Source of the DNA: CAIVAT01 sp964525995
GTDB taxonomy: Bacteria; Bacteroidota; Bacteroidia; Bacteroidales; FEN-979
Reading direction: 5' to 3'
Length of the DNA stretch: 64,000 nt
NCBI GenBank assembly: GCA_964525995.1
Contig: CAZGIM010000004.1
Coordinates: 179,420 to 243,419 of the forward strand
A model generated the notes under the pieces. It saw only the letters and a list, made by a program, of their open reading frames with translations. It ran no database searches and was not told the origin of the DNA. Shown in pieces: positions 41,869 to 49,458 of this stretch (within the stretch, counting starts at the first letter, position 1; every line of letters starts with the position of its first letter). A program made the position numbers and the translations under genes.

Positions 41869-43224
41869 TTATTTTTTAATCACGATGGTCGATCCCGATG
41901 ACAGGGTTGCAGCGGGTTTACCGGAGTTTTTTCCTATTTTGGGTGTGGGAGGTTTTACGCGAAATTTCTCGACAATCCCTGCCGGAAGTTTTTCAACCTT
42001 CATTTTATCAGATTTTTCGGGTGGAACCAACAGTACCTCATCATCAACCGATAGTCCGGCGCGGATAATGATCTCATTGTCGTTGGATTGTCCAACAATT
42101 ACTTGCTGTTTTATTACCGAAGAGCCGTCTTTTTTATAGACAAATGAGGTTGAATCGGCATTGAATACAGCTTCGATCGGGATCGAAAGGACACTGTCGA
42201 CGACGCTGGTCAGGATTTTGTTCTTGGTGGTCATGGCCGGGCGAAGGATCGAGTCGAATTCATTGACCAGGATCCTGACCTCATAGACTTTGGCATTGGA
42301 ATTCTGGAGCTGTTCACCGATGTTGGCAACCTCGGTCACCTTTCCTGTGAATTTCTTTTCTGGGAAGGCGTCGATTCCCAGCTGCACCTCCTGTCCGGCT
42401 TTTACTTTGCTGATATCTATTTCATTCACATACGTTTTGGATATCATCTCGCTGAGGTCGGGAAGCTCGGCAACGATATTGTCCCAGGCATTGACGGTAG
42501 CGCCGACGCCCATTTTACTGCCATCCCAGTTTCTGCGGTATATGACCATACCGGCTTTTGGGGCAATGACATTGAATTCTTTCAGGACATCGGTCATTTG
42601 CTGCAGTTTCCGTTGTGCCTGGTTATAGGATGCTGAAACTTCCTGCATATTGGCGACTGCCTTCTGGTAGCGAAGTTTATAATTTTTTTCTGCCTGTTCA
42701 TAGCCACGTTGCGCTTTTTCAAGTTCAATCTGAACCTGTCGGATGGTGGCGGGGGGCTCATATTTTGATTGATCGAGGGTGATCTTTTTTTCCTCCAGCG
42801 AATACTTCAGATTGATCAGTTCGTCGCGGGCGGAACGGAGTTCGAGTGAGGTATCGAGCCGGGTCTTGGTGAGCTGGGATTCGAGTTTTTCAAGGTTTGT
42901 CTCTTCATCCTTGATCTTATTGGAAATTTCTGTTCGGTCGAGTGAGGCTACATACTGGCCTGAATCGACGACTGTTCCGTCGGGGATGATATCCTGAATT
43001 TTGACCTGCCAGATCTGAATTTGCCGTAGTCCCTGCGGGCCGTAGATCTTTTCGGAACTTTTTGCAACCAGTTCTCCGGTGGTAGTAACCTCGATCGGGA
43101 AGGCTCCTTTTTTTACTTTAGCAACGACTTGTTGGCCCTTGTTGTTTCTTGATAGCAGGATCCAGGCAATAATCGCCAGAATTGCCACAGCGGCAATGAT
43201 GTAAATGTACTTTTTTCGGTTCAT
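41869..43224 (-). CDS. HlyD-family periplasmic adaptor subunit
   Basis: 451 residues. An N-terminal membrane anchor (YIYIIAAVAILAIIAWILL) precedes the lipoyl-like half motif, a long coiled-coil hairpin (about 95-225, for example ETNLEKLESQLTKTRLDTSL) and beta-barrel domain (GQEVQLGIDAFPEKKFTGKV). It bridges the inner-membrane permease and TolC. It is the first gene of the three-gene efflux operon and lies 24 bp after gyrB stops, so the group may share the gyrB transcript. The C-terminus is Ser/Pro/Lys-rich. Confidence 0.93.
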   Translation of the reverse strand: MNRKKYIYIIAAVAILAIIAWILLSRNNKGQQVVAKVKKGAFPIEVTTTGELVAKSSEKIYGPQGLRQIQIWQVKIQDIIPDGTVVDSGQYVASLDRTEISNKIKDEETNLEKLESQLTKTRLDTSLELRSARDELINLKYSLEEKKITLDQSKYEPPATIRQVQIELEKAQRGYEQAEKNYKLRYQKAVANMQEVSASYNQAQRKLQQMTDVLKEFNVIAPKAGMVIYRRNWDGSKMGVGATVNAWDNIVAELPDLSEMISKTYVNEIDISKVKAGQEVQLGIDAFPEKKFTGKVTEVANIGEQLQNSNAKVYEVRILVNEFDSILRPAMTTKNKILTSVVDSVLSIPIEAVFNADSTSFVYKKDGSSVIKQQVIVGQSNDNEIIIRAGLSVDDEVLLVPPEKSDKMKVEKLPAGIVEKFRVKPPTPKIGKNSGKPAATLSSGSTIVIKK

Positions 43225-43247
43225 CGGGTTATGTTTGACCAGCCTGA

Positions 43248-45206
43248 TTACGCGTCAATATTGGCGTACCGGGCATTTTTTTCGATAAATTCCCTGCGCG
43301 GCGGCACATCGTCACCCATCAGCATGGAGAAGATGCGGTCGGCCTCGGTCCCATTTTCGATGGTGACCTGCCGCAAGGTTCTGAATTCAGGATTCATGGT
43401 GGTATGCCAAAGTTGTTCGGCATTCATTTCACCGAGACCCTTATAACGTTGAATATGGATGCCCGACTCTTTCCCGTTTGATAATTCCGAAACAATTCGT
43501 TGACGTTCCTCTTCAGTCCAGCAGTATTTTTGAGTACTTCCTTTTTTAATCAGATACAAGGGAGGAGTAGCGATATAGACATGACCGTTTTCGATAAGTT
43601 CCTTCATGTACCGGAAGAAAAAGGTAAGGATCAGTGTGGCGATATGACTGCCGTCAACATCGGCATCAGTCATGATCACTATTTTATGATAACGGAGCTT
43701 TTCGAGATTTAGTGCCTTACTGTCGTCTTCTGTTCCAATTGTTACCCCGAGAGCTGTAAAAATATTTTTAATTTCCTCACTGTCAAAGATCTTGTATTGC
43801 ATTGCTTTTTCGACATTGAGGATTTTACCGCGAAGGGGAAGGATGGCCTGGAACCTTCGGTCGCGACCCTGTTTAGCAGTTCCTCCTGCAGAGTCACCCT
43901 CGACCAGAAAAATTTCGCAAACCGTCGGATCATTTTCGGAGCAGTCGGCGAGTTTGCCCGGCAATCCCGATCCGGATAATACGTTTTTGCGTTGTACGAG
44001 TTCTCTGGCCTTCCGGGCTGCATGACGTGCAGTGGCGGCAAGGATCACTTTATTTACAATGGTTTTTGCCTCTTTCGGATGTTCCTCTAAATAGTTTGTG
44101 AGCATTTCACTGACCAGTTGGTCAACCACGCCCATTACTTCATTGTTACCGAGTTTTGTTTTGGTTTGACCTTCAAACTGAGGTTCCTGGACCTTCACCG
44201 ATATAATGGCAGTAAGTCCTTCGCGGAAATCGTCGCCGTTTATATCAAACTTCAGCTTGGTGAGCATGCCGGTCTTTTCGGCATAACTTTTCAGCGTACG
44301 GGTCAGTGCACGCCGGAATCCAGCCAGGTGAGTGCCTCCTTCATGAGTGTTGATGTTGTTGACATAAGCATGGATGTTTTCGGAGAAGGAGGTATTGTAT
44401 TGCATGGCAATTTCCATCGGAATACTATTACGTTCCCCTTCCATACAGATGGGATCGGGGATCAGCTTTTCGCGGTTTTCATCAAGGTAATGAATAAAAT
44501 CGCTGAGTCCGTTTTTTGAATAAAAGGTGTTGGTGATAAAGTTTTCATTTTCATCGCGTTCCCTTTCATCAGTAATCACGAGGGTAATTCCTTTGTTCAG
44601 GAAAGCGAGTTCACGCAGCCTGGAGGTGAGGATTTCATAATCATATTTTTCCACTATGAAAATGGAATTATCGGCTTTAAAAGTCACAGAGGTGCCTGTT
44701 TGAACTGTATCGCCGATGGTTTTAACGGCATACAGGGGTTTTCCGTACGCATATTCCTGTTGAAAGACCTGTCCACCGCGGCTTACAGTGACCTTAAGTG
44801 TTGATGAGAGGGCGTTGACAACCGATACGCCGACACCGTGAAGTCCTCCTGACACTTTATAGGTATCCTTGTCGAACTTGCCTCCGGCATGGAGAACAGT
44901 CATGACCACTTCAAGGGCCGATTTCTTTTCCTTTTCATGGAAATCGGTTGGGATTCCACGTCCGTTATCGTTAACGGTAATGGAGTTATCGGGATGGATG
45001 AGGACCTCGATCCGGTTGCAGAAACCAGCAAGCGCTTCATCGATGGAGTTATCCACAACTTCATATACCAGGTGGTGGAGCCCTCTCACATTTACGTCGC
45101 CAATGTACATTGCAGGTCGTTTACGGACAGCTTCCAAACCCTCCAATACCTGAATGTTATCGGCAGTGTAATTCTGACTCGCGATTTCTTTTTCTATGTC
45201 AGTCAT
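43248..45206 (-). CDS. gyrB: DNA gyrase subunit B
   Basis: 652 residues, the short form without the proteobacterial insertion. With GyrA it introduces negative supercoils using ATP. The GHKL ATPase domain shows VVDNSIDEALAG, VNDNGRGIPTDFH and GGLHGVGVSVVNALS. The TOPRIM domain has VEGDSAGGTAKQGRDRRFQA and the metal-binding DADVDGSHI. The C-terminal QRYKGLGEMNAEQLW is standard. GyrB rather than ParE is supported by the PLRGKILNVEKA context and by length, though inspection alone leaves a small doubt. gyrA is not in the window. Confidence 0.95.
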   Translation of the reverse strand: MTDIEKEIASQNYTADNIQVLEGLEAVRKRPAMYIGDVNVRGLHHLVYEVVDNSIDEALAGFCNRIEVLIHPDNSITVNDNGRGIPTDFHEKEKKSALEVVMTVLHAGGKFDKDTYKVSGGLHGVGVSVVNALSSTLKVTVSRGGQVFQQEYAYGKPLYAVKTIGDTVQTGTSVTFKADNSIFIVEKYDYEILTSRLRELAFLNKGITLVITDERERDENENFITNTFYSKNGLSDFIHYLDENREKLIPDPICMEGERNSIPMEIAMQYNTSFSENIHAYVNNINTHEGGTHLAGFRRALTRTLKSYAEKTGMLTKLKFDINGDDFREGLTAIISVKVQEPQFEGQTKTKLGNNEVMGVVDQLVSEMLTNYLEEHPKEAKTIVNKVILAATARHAARKARELVQRKNVLSGSGLPGKLADCSENDPTVCEIFLVEGDSAGGTAKQGRDRRFQAILPLRGKILNVEKAMQYKIFDSEEIKNIFTALGVTIGTEDDSKALNLEKLRYHKIVIMTDADVDGSHIATLILTFFFRYMKELIENGHVYIATPPLYLIKKGSTQKYCWTEEERQRIVSELSNGKESGIHIQRYKGLGEMNAEQLWHTTMNPEFRTLRQVTIENGTEADRIFSMLMGDDVPPRREFIEKNARYANIDA

Positions 45207-45238
45207 AATCAGTATTTTAATAAAAAATAATAAGTAAA

Positions 45239-45246
45239 CAAAGGTA
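45239..45246 (-). promoter_or_regulatory. -7 element of gyrB
   Basis: TACCTTTG on the minus strand (TAnnTTTG), 32 bp upstream of the gyrB ATG. No clear -33 TTG is found at the expected distance. Confidence 0.5.
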
Positions 45247-45314
45247 CAAAATTCTGACGGATTTCAGGGTCAGAAAAGTGCAGGAAAATCAAGGATTTTA
45301 TTAACATTTGGCAG

Positions 45315-46370
45315 TTAAAAACGGAGCAGGGTATCAAGGATTACTCCGGCAGCGTTTCCATCTCCGAAATCCTTATTAACCGGGGCTTTGGGTGGACCTG
45401 TCTGAATTGCCTCTGCGATTTTTCCGGGATCGCTTCCCGTAACGAGATTCCAGTTGTCGTGCAGGGTCTCTGTCCATTCAGTTTCGGTGCGAAGGGTGAC
45501 ACACTGTTTTCCCAGGAAGTATGCCTCTTTCTGCAGTCCTCCTGAATCGGTCAATATTTTGTCGGCGTTTAATGTCAGATTAAGCATGTGGAGGTATCCG
45601 ACCGGTGCGATGGCAATGACATTGGGAGGCAGCTCGTTCAAATCATTGATAATATTCCGGGTGCGCGGATGGACAGGGAACACGATGGGCCGGTCAATCA
45701 TGCCGAACGCGGTGAGGATGTCTTTAAAATTTTGGAGGTTATCAGTATTTTCGGCCCGGTGGATCGTTGCCAGGTGGTATTTGTGCGGTATGCCGGGTGT
45801 AGTATATCGGTCAGGGTTCTGTTTGATCCGGTCGAGATAGAAAAGGACAGAATCGTACATCACATCACCCGAAAAGTGCGAAACAGATCCCAGTCCTTCC
45901 TTGTTCAGGTTCCCCATAGAGGTGAGGGTGGGGGCGAAGAGGAGGTCGCTGATGCGATCGGTCACGATACGGTTGATCTCTTCGGGCATCAGCCGGTTAA
46001 AGCTGCGGAGACCTGCCTCCACGTGGGCGACGGGGATATGGAGTTTTACGGCGGCAAGGGCGCCGGCAATGGTGGAGTTCGTGTCGCCGTAAACCAGGGC
46101 AAGATCCGGTTTTATGTGAAGGAGCACCTCTTCAATTCCTTTCATCATGGCTCCGGTTTGTTCGGCATGGCTTCCGGAACCCACGCCCAGGTTGTAATCC
46201 GGTTTCGGGATGTCGAGTTCACGGAAGAAAACCTCCGACATATTATCATCGTAATGTTGTCCGGTATGCAGAAGTATTTCTGAAATTCCGCCGTGGTTTT
46301 TTAACACTCTGGAAACAGTGGCGGCTTTGATGAATTGGGGACGGGCGCCAAGAATCGATAAAATTTTCAT
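45315..46370 (-). CDS. wecB: UDP-N-acetylglucosamine 2-epimerase, non-hydrolysing
   Basis: 351 residues. It interconverts UDP-GlcNAc and UDP-ManNAc for surface polysaccharides. Family marks are LGARPQFIKAA, LLHTGQHYDDNMS, VYGDTNSTIAGALAA, HVEAGLRSFNRLMPEEINR and, near the end, DSGGLQKEAYFLGKQCVTLR with the catalytic and UDP-binding residues. No other sugar-nucleotide gene is next to it. Its start is only 25 bp after the 3' end of the RNase P RNA on the same strand, so read-through from rnpB could express it. Confidence 0.95.
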   Translation of the reverse strand: MKILSILGARPQFIKAATVSRVLKNHGGISEILLHTGQHYDDNMSEVFFRELDIPKPDYNLGVGSGSHAEQTGAMMKGIEEVLLHIKPDLALVYGDTNSTIAGALAAVKLHIPVAHVEAGLRSFNRLMPEEINRIVTDRISDLLFAPTLTSMGNLNKEGLGSVSHFSGDVMYDSVLFYLDRIKQNPDRYTTPGIPHKYHLATIHRAENTDNLQNFKDILTAFGMIDRPIVFPVHPRTRNIINDLNELPPNVIAIAPVGYLHMLNLTLNADKILTDSGGLQKEAYFLGKQCVTLRTETEWTETLHDNWNLVTGSDPGKIAEAIQTGPPKAPVNKDFGDGNAAGVILDTLLRF

Positions 46371-46395
46371 CGAAGAAAAGGTTCTAAAATAAAAA

Positions 46396-46744
46396 ACAAC
46401 GGTTCCGTAAGCGGGATTCTGTTCTATTCTGTCATTTATCTGTGTTTGCCGTTGCCGGTAAACTAAAGCGACCTACCCTCCGGCATCGGACGAGCAATCC
46501 TTAATTGCCGGTTTACTTGGTCTTTCAACCCATGAGGTTTATCCATGATTTCAGTTACCTGAAACCATCGTGGTCTCTTACACCGCGTTTTCACCCTTAC
46601 CGGTTTTAAAGCCGGCGGTTATTTTCTGTGACACTTGCTGTCCCCGGATTTACCCGGGTCCTTCCCGTTAGGAAGCATGGCGCTCTGTGTTGTCCCGACT
46701 TTCCTCCCCGGTCCGGAGACCGGAGCGACAGAGCGAACCGTTGT
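46396..46744 (-). ncRNA. rnpB: RNase P RNA, bacterial class A
   Basis: On the minus strand this 349-nt segment holds the conserved RNase P core: GAGGAAAGTCGGGACA near the 5' end, ACAGCAAGTGTCACAGAAAA, GGTAAGGGTGAAAACGCGG followed by TGTAAGAGACCAC, and GAGGGTAGGTCGCT. The ends are set by P1, where ACAACGGTTC at the 5' end pairs perfectly with GAACCGTTGT at the 3' end (46396-46405). It is the catalytic RNA that trims tRNA 5' leaders. A TATCTTTG promoter lies 6 bp upstream of the 5' end. A T-rich stretch follows the 3' end. An open frame crossing it on the plus strand is spurious. Confidence 0.95.
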
Positions 46745-46749
46745 CGTTG

Positions 46750-46757
46750 CAAAGATA
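46750..46757 (-). promoter_or_regulatory. -7 element of rnpB
   Basis: TATCTTTG on the minus strand (TAnnTTTG) ends 5 bp before the 5' end of RNase P RNA as set by the P1 helix, exactly where transcription should start. Confidence 0.75.
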
Positions 46758-46777
46758 AGAAATATCGGCAATATCGC

Positions 46778-46785
46778 TACCTTTG
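46778..46785 (+). promoter_or_regulatory. -7 element of the MATE gene (leaderless start)
   Basis: TACCTTTG (TAnnTTTG) is followed by only four bases and then the ATG at 46790. Transcription would begin at or beside the start codon. It is 20 bp from the divergent rnpB -7 element, so the two promoters overlap. Confidence 0.6.
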
Positions 46786-46789
46786 CGCC

Positions 46790-48142
46790 ATGAAGGATTT
46801 GAGCTACGGAAATGAAGGCAGGCTGATCTTTAAATTTGCCATCCCCATGCTTCTCGGTCAACTGTTTCAGCAACTTTATCATGTTGTTGACAGTATCATT
46901 GTGGGAAGATACATCGGGAAAATTGCACTGGCAGCAGTAGGAACATCGGCCCCAATCATTTTCCTGTTAGTGTCGTTTGTTGTAGGAGTCACCATGGGAT
47001 TCACCATTGTGATCTCCCAGTATTTCGGAGCCAAAAAGATGGATCAGGTCAAGAAGGCAATTGATACGCTGTATCTTTTCATGTTCGTTACATCGATCAT
47101 CGTCAGTGTGGCAGGAATACTGGCAGTCCCGTCGATTTTCAGACTGATCGATCTCTCGCCGGAGATCGTTCCGGGAGCCTCTCTGTTTTTAAATATTTTT
47201 TTAACCGGGTTGATCTTTTTATTCATGTTTAACGGAACCAGCGCTATTTTGCGTGGACTTGGCGATTCAAAGACACCGCTATTCTTCCTGGTAGGATCGG
47301 TTGTCCTGAATATTATCCTCGACCTGATTTTTGTCCCTATATTTCACTGGGATATTGCTGGCGTAGCCGTTGCCAGTGTAATTTCCATTGGGATTGCATT
47401 TATTCTTCAAATCGTTTACCTGAACAAGTATCATCCGGTGGTAAAATTTTCAATCCGTGATTTCAGCTTTGACCGTGAAATATTCAACAAAAGTCTGAAG
47501 ATCGGCTTACCCACGGGATTTCAGCAAACTTTTGTCGCAGCCGGCATGGTTGGTTTGTACTGGATTGTGAATCAGTTCGGGGTTGATGCCAACGCCGCTT
47601 ACAGTGCAGCCGGCCGTATCGACAGTTTTGCTGCGATTCCGGCCATGAGCTTTTCGATCGCCTTATCGACATTTGTCGGACAAAACCTTGGGGCAAACAA
47701 ACCCGACCGGGTCAAAACCGGATTACGGTCAACCCTGATCATGACCAGCGGTTTTTCTGTTTTCATCTCCCTGGCATTGGTTATTTTTGGGAAATATATG
47801 ATGCAGATGTTTACCACCGATGCGGTGGTGATCGCCATGGGGTATGAATATCTGATCATCATTGGAGCCAGTTATATTCTTTTTTCCATGATGTTTGTTG
47901 TGAACGGTGTCCTGAGAGGCGCAGGCGATACACTGGTGCCTATGTTCATCAGTCTCTTTTCGCTGTGGATCGTGCGTCTGCCGGTCGCTTATTTGCTGTC
48001 GAAGAATCCCTCAATAGGCGTCTCCGGGATCTGGTGGTCGATTCCGATCGGTTGGTTATCGGGTGTTGTACTTTACTGGGGGTATTACCGGATGGGAAGG
48101 TGGAAGAATAAAGGAATCGTGCGATATACCGAAAGGTCTTAA
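46790..48142 (+). CDS. MATE-family efflux transporter
   Basis: 450 residues from the ATG at 46790. The open frame continues upstream through RNase P RNA, which cannot be coding. Twelve hydrophobic helices in two six-helix halves are seen, with the MATE hallmark QLFQQLYHVVDSIIVGRYIG in helix 1 (about 17-36), NGTSAILRGLGDSKTP, and the repeat VVNGVLRGAGDTLVPMF in the second half. It exports drugs or cationic metabolites in exchange for Na+ or H+; the substrate is unknown. The promoter places the transcript start next to the ATG. It converges on the glycosyltransferase gene. Confidence 0.95.
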   Translation: MKDLSYGNEGRLIFKFAIPMLLGQLFQQLYHVVDSIIVGRYIGKIALAAVGTSAPIIFLLVSFVVGVTMGFTIVISQYFGAKKMDQVKKAIDTLYLFMFVTSIIVSVAGILAVPSIFRLIDLSPEIVPGASLFLNIFLTGLIFLFMFNGTSAILRGLGDSKTPLFFLVGSVVLNIILDLIFVPIFHWDIAGVAVASVISIGIAFILQIVYLNKYHPVVKFSIRDFSFDREIFNKSLKIGLPTGFQQTFVAAGMVGLYWIVNQFGVDANAAYSAAGRIDSFAAIPAMSFSIALSTFVGQNLGANKPDRVKTGLRSTLIMTSGFSVFISLALVIFGKYMMQMFTTDAVVIAMGYEYLIIIGASYILFSMMFVVNGVLRGAGDTLVPMFISLFSLWIVRLPVAYLLSKNPSIGVSGIWWSIPIGWLSGVVLYWGYYRMGRWKNKGIVRYTERS

Positions 48143-48150
48143 ATTCCGTT

Positions 48151-49458
48151 TTAGTTTGTCACGGTCAGATGGTCGAGGATTTTTGCCAATGTACGGGTTA
48201 ATTCCTTTCTTGAAAACCGTTCAATATTTGACGTTGAGGCTTCCAGCGTTCCTTCTTTATAGCGGGTGTAGTAGTAAAGAATATGTTTTTTCATGGTCTT
48301 CACATCTCCGTGATCGGCGAGCAAACCGGCACGGGTTTCATTCAGGATCCGCGCTGCGTCACCATTTTCAGGACCGATGCAAAGTACCGGTCGTTTTGCC
48401 GCAAGATATTCAAAGAATTTTCCGGTCAGGATCATGCTCGCGTTTGGAGTGTTGTTGATGATCAGAAGGAGTACCTGCGACTGCTGCTGAACCCTTACGA
48501 CTTCATCATGGGGCAGGTAGTCGATCTTCCGCAAACAACCATCCAATCCGGATTCTGAGATAGAGGATCGAACCGTGACATCCACTTTTCCTACCAGTTT
48601 TATTTCCAGATCTTTTCTGAAGTCTGCACGTTCATCGGCCAGTTCTCTGAGGGCTTTCCAAAGAGCTACCGGATTTCGGGTGTTTACAAGGGTTCCGATG
48701 TGGGCAATGGAAAACTTGGCATCACGGGTCACCGCTTTTGTAACGTCGGTATCCTCGTGATCGAAACCATTGGTAATGACTTCATAATTTCGCGGGAGTA
48801 TTTTGATGAAATCGTCGGCCATGGACTGACTAATCACGGTCACGGCGGTAGCATTTTTCAGAACCTCCCGTTCCAGTCGATGATGGCGCCGGTCGGCATA
48901 GCGGGTAAGTTTCAGCTCTTTATAAAAATCAATTCGGGTCCAGGGGTCTCTAAAGTCGGCTAACCAGGGGATTTTAAATTCCTGAGCAATTGTCTTTGCG
49001 ATCATGTGGACTGAGTGTGGCGGACCGGTCGAAATCAGTACCTGTATGTTGTTATCAGTAAGGAACCGACGAAGGAAATTGACGGCCGGTCTGATCCAGA
49101 ACATACGGGCGTCGGGTATAAAGAGGTTACCGCGGATCCAAACCGCGATGTTTTCCAGAACTTTATTTTTTTTTCGTTCAGAGAGGAAGGCGGCATTGAT
49201 TTTCTCCTCTTTTTTAAGTCCCGAAAAGGTTTTATAGGCCGAGTAGGGCTCCCATACCGGTACCTTTAAAATCTTGATTCCGTCGGGGATGTCTCTTACA
49301 AGTGAGTTATCCTGTTCGGGATACTCCGGATTTTCAGGACAAAAAATGACCGGTTCCCAACCAAAATCGCGTAAGTACTTAACAAACTTCAACCACCGCT
49401 GTACCCCGGCGCCACCGCTTGGCGGCCAATAGTAAGTGAGGATCAGCGCAGTTTTCAT
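48151..49458 (-). CDS. Glycosyltransferase, GT4-like
   Basis: 435 residues with two Rossmann halves, GT-B fold. The N-terminus MKTALILTYYWPPSGGAGVQ is typical of GT4 acceptor domains. The donor half has FSIAHIGTLVNTRNP, LEIKLVGKVDV and the end region KFFEYLAAKRPVLCIGPENGDAA with the sugar-nucleotide-binding Glu. It transfers a sugar to a lipid or polysaccharide acceptor, substrate unknown. Its start overlaps the YfhO gene end by 4 bp, so the two are translationally coupled; YfhO-type proteins are membrane glycosylation-related. Confidence 0.9.
   Translation of the reverse strand: MKTALILTYYWPPSGGAGVQRWLKFVKYLRDFGWEPVIFCPENPEYPEQDNSLVRDIPDGIKILKVPVWEPYSAYKTFSGLKKEEKINAAFLSERKKNKVLENIAVWIRGNLFIPDARMFWIRPAVNFLRRFLTDNNIQVLISTGPPHSVHMIAKTIAQEFKIPWLADFRDPWTRIDFYKELKLTRYADRRHHRLEREVLKNATAVTVISQSMADDFIKILPRNYEVITNGFDHEDTDVTKAVTRDAKFSIAHIGTLVNTRNPVALWKALRELADERADFRKDLEIKLVGKVDVTVRSSISESGLDGCLRKIDYLPHDEVVRVQQQSQVLLLIINNTPNASMILTGKFFEYLAAKRPVLCIGPENGDAARILNETRAGLLADHGDVKTMKKHILYYYTRYKEGTLEASTSNIERFSRKELTRTLAKILDHLTVTN

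Noticed and set aside
46628..46789. Upstream extension of the MATE reading frame by 54 codons
   Set aside because: It lies on the RNase P RNA gene and crosses both promoters; the encoded residues do not resemble MATE proteins.
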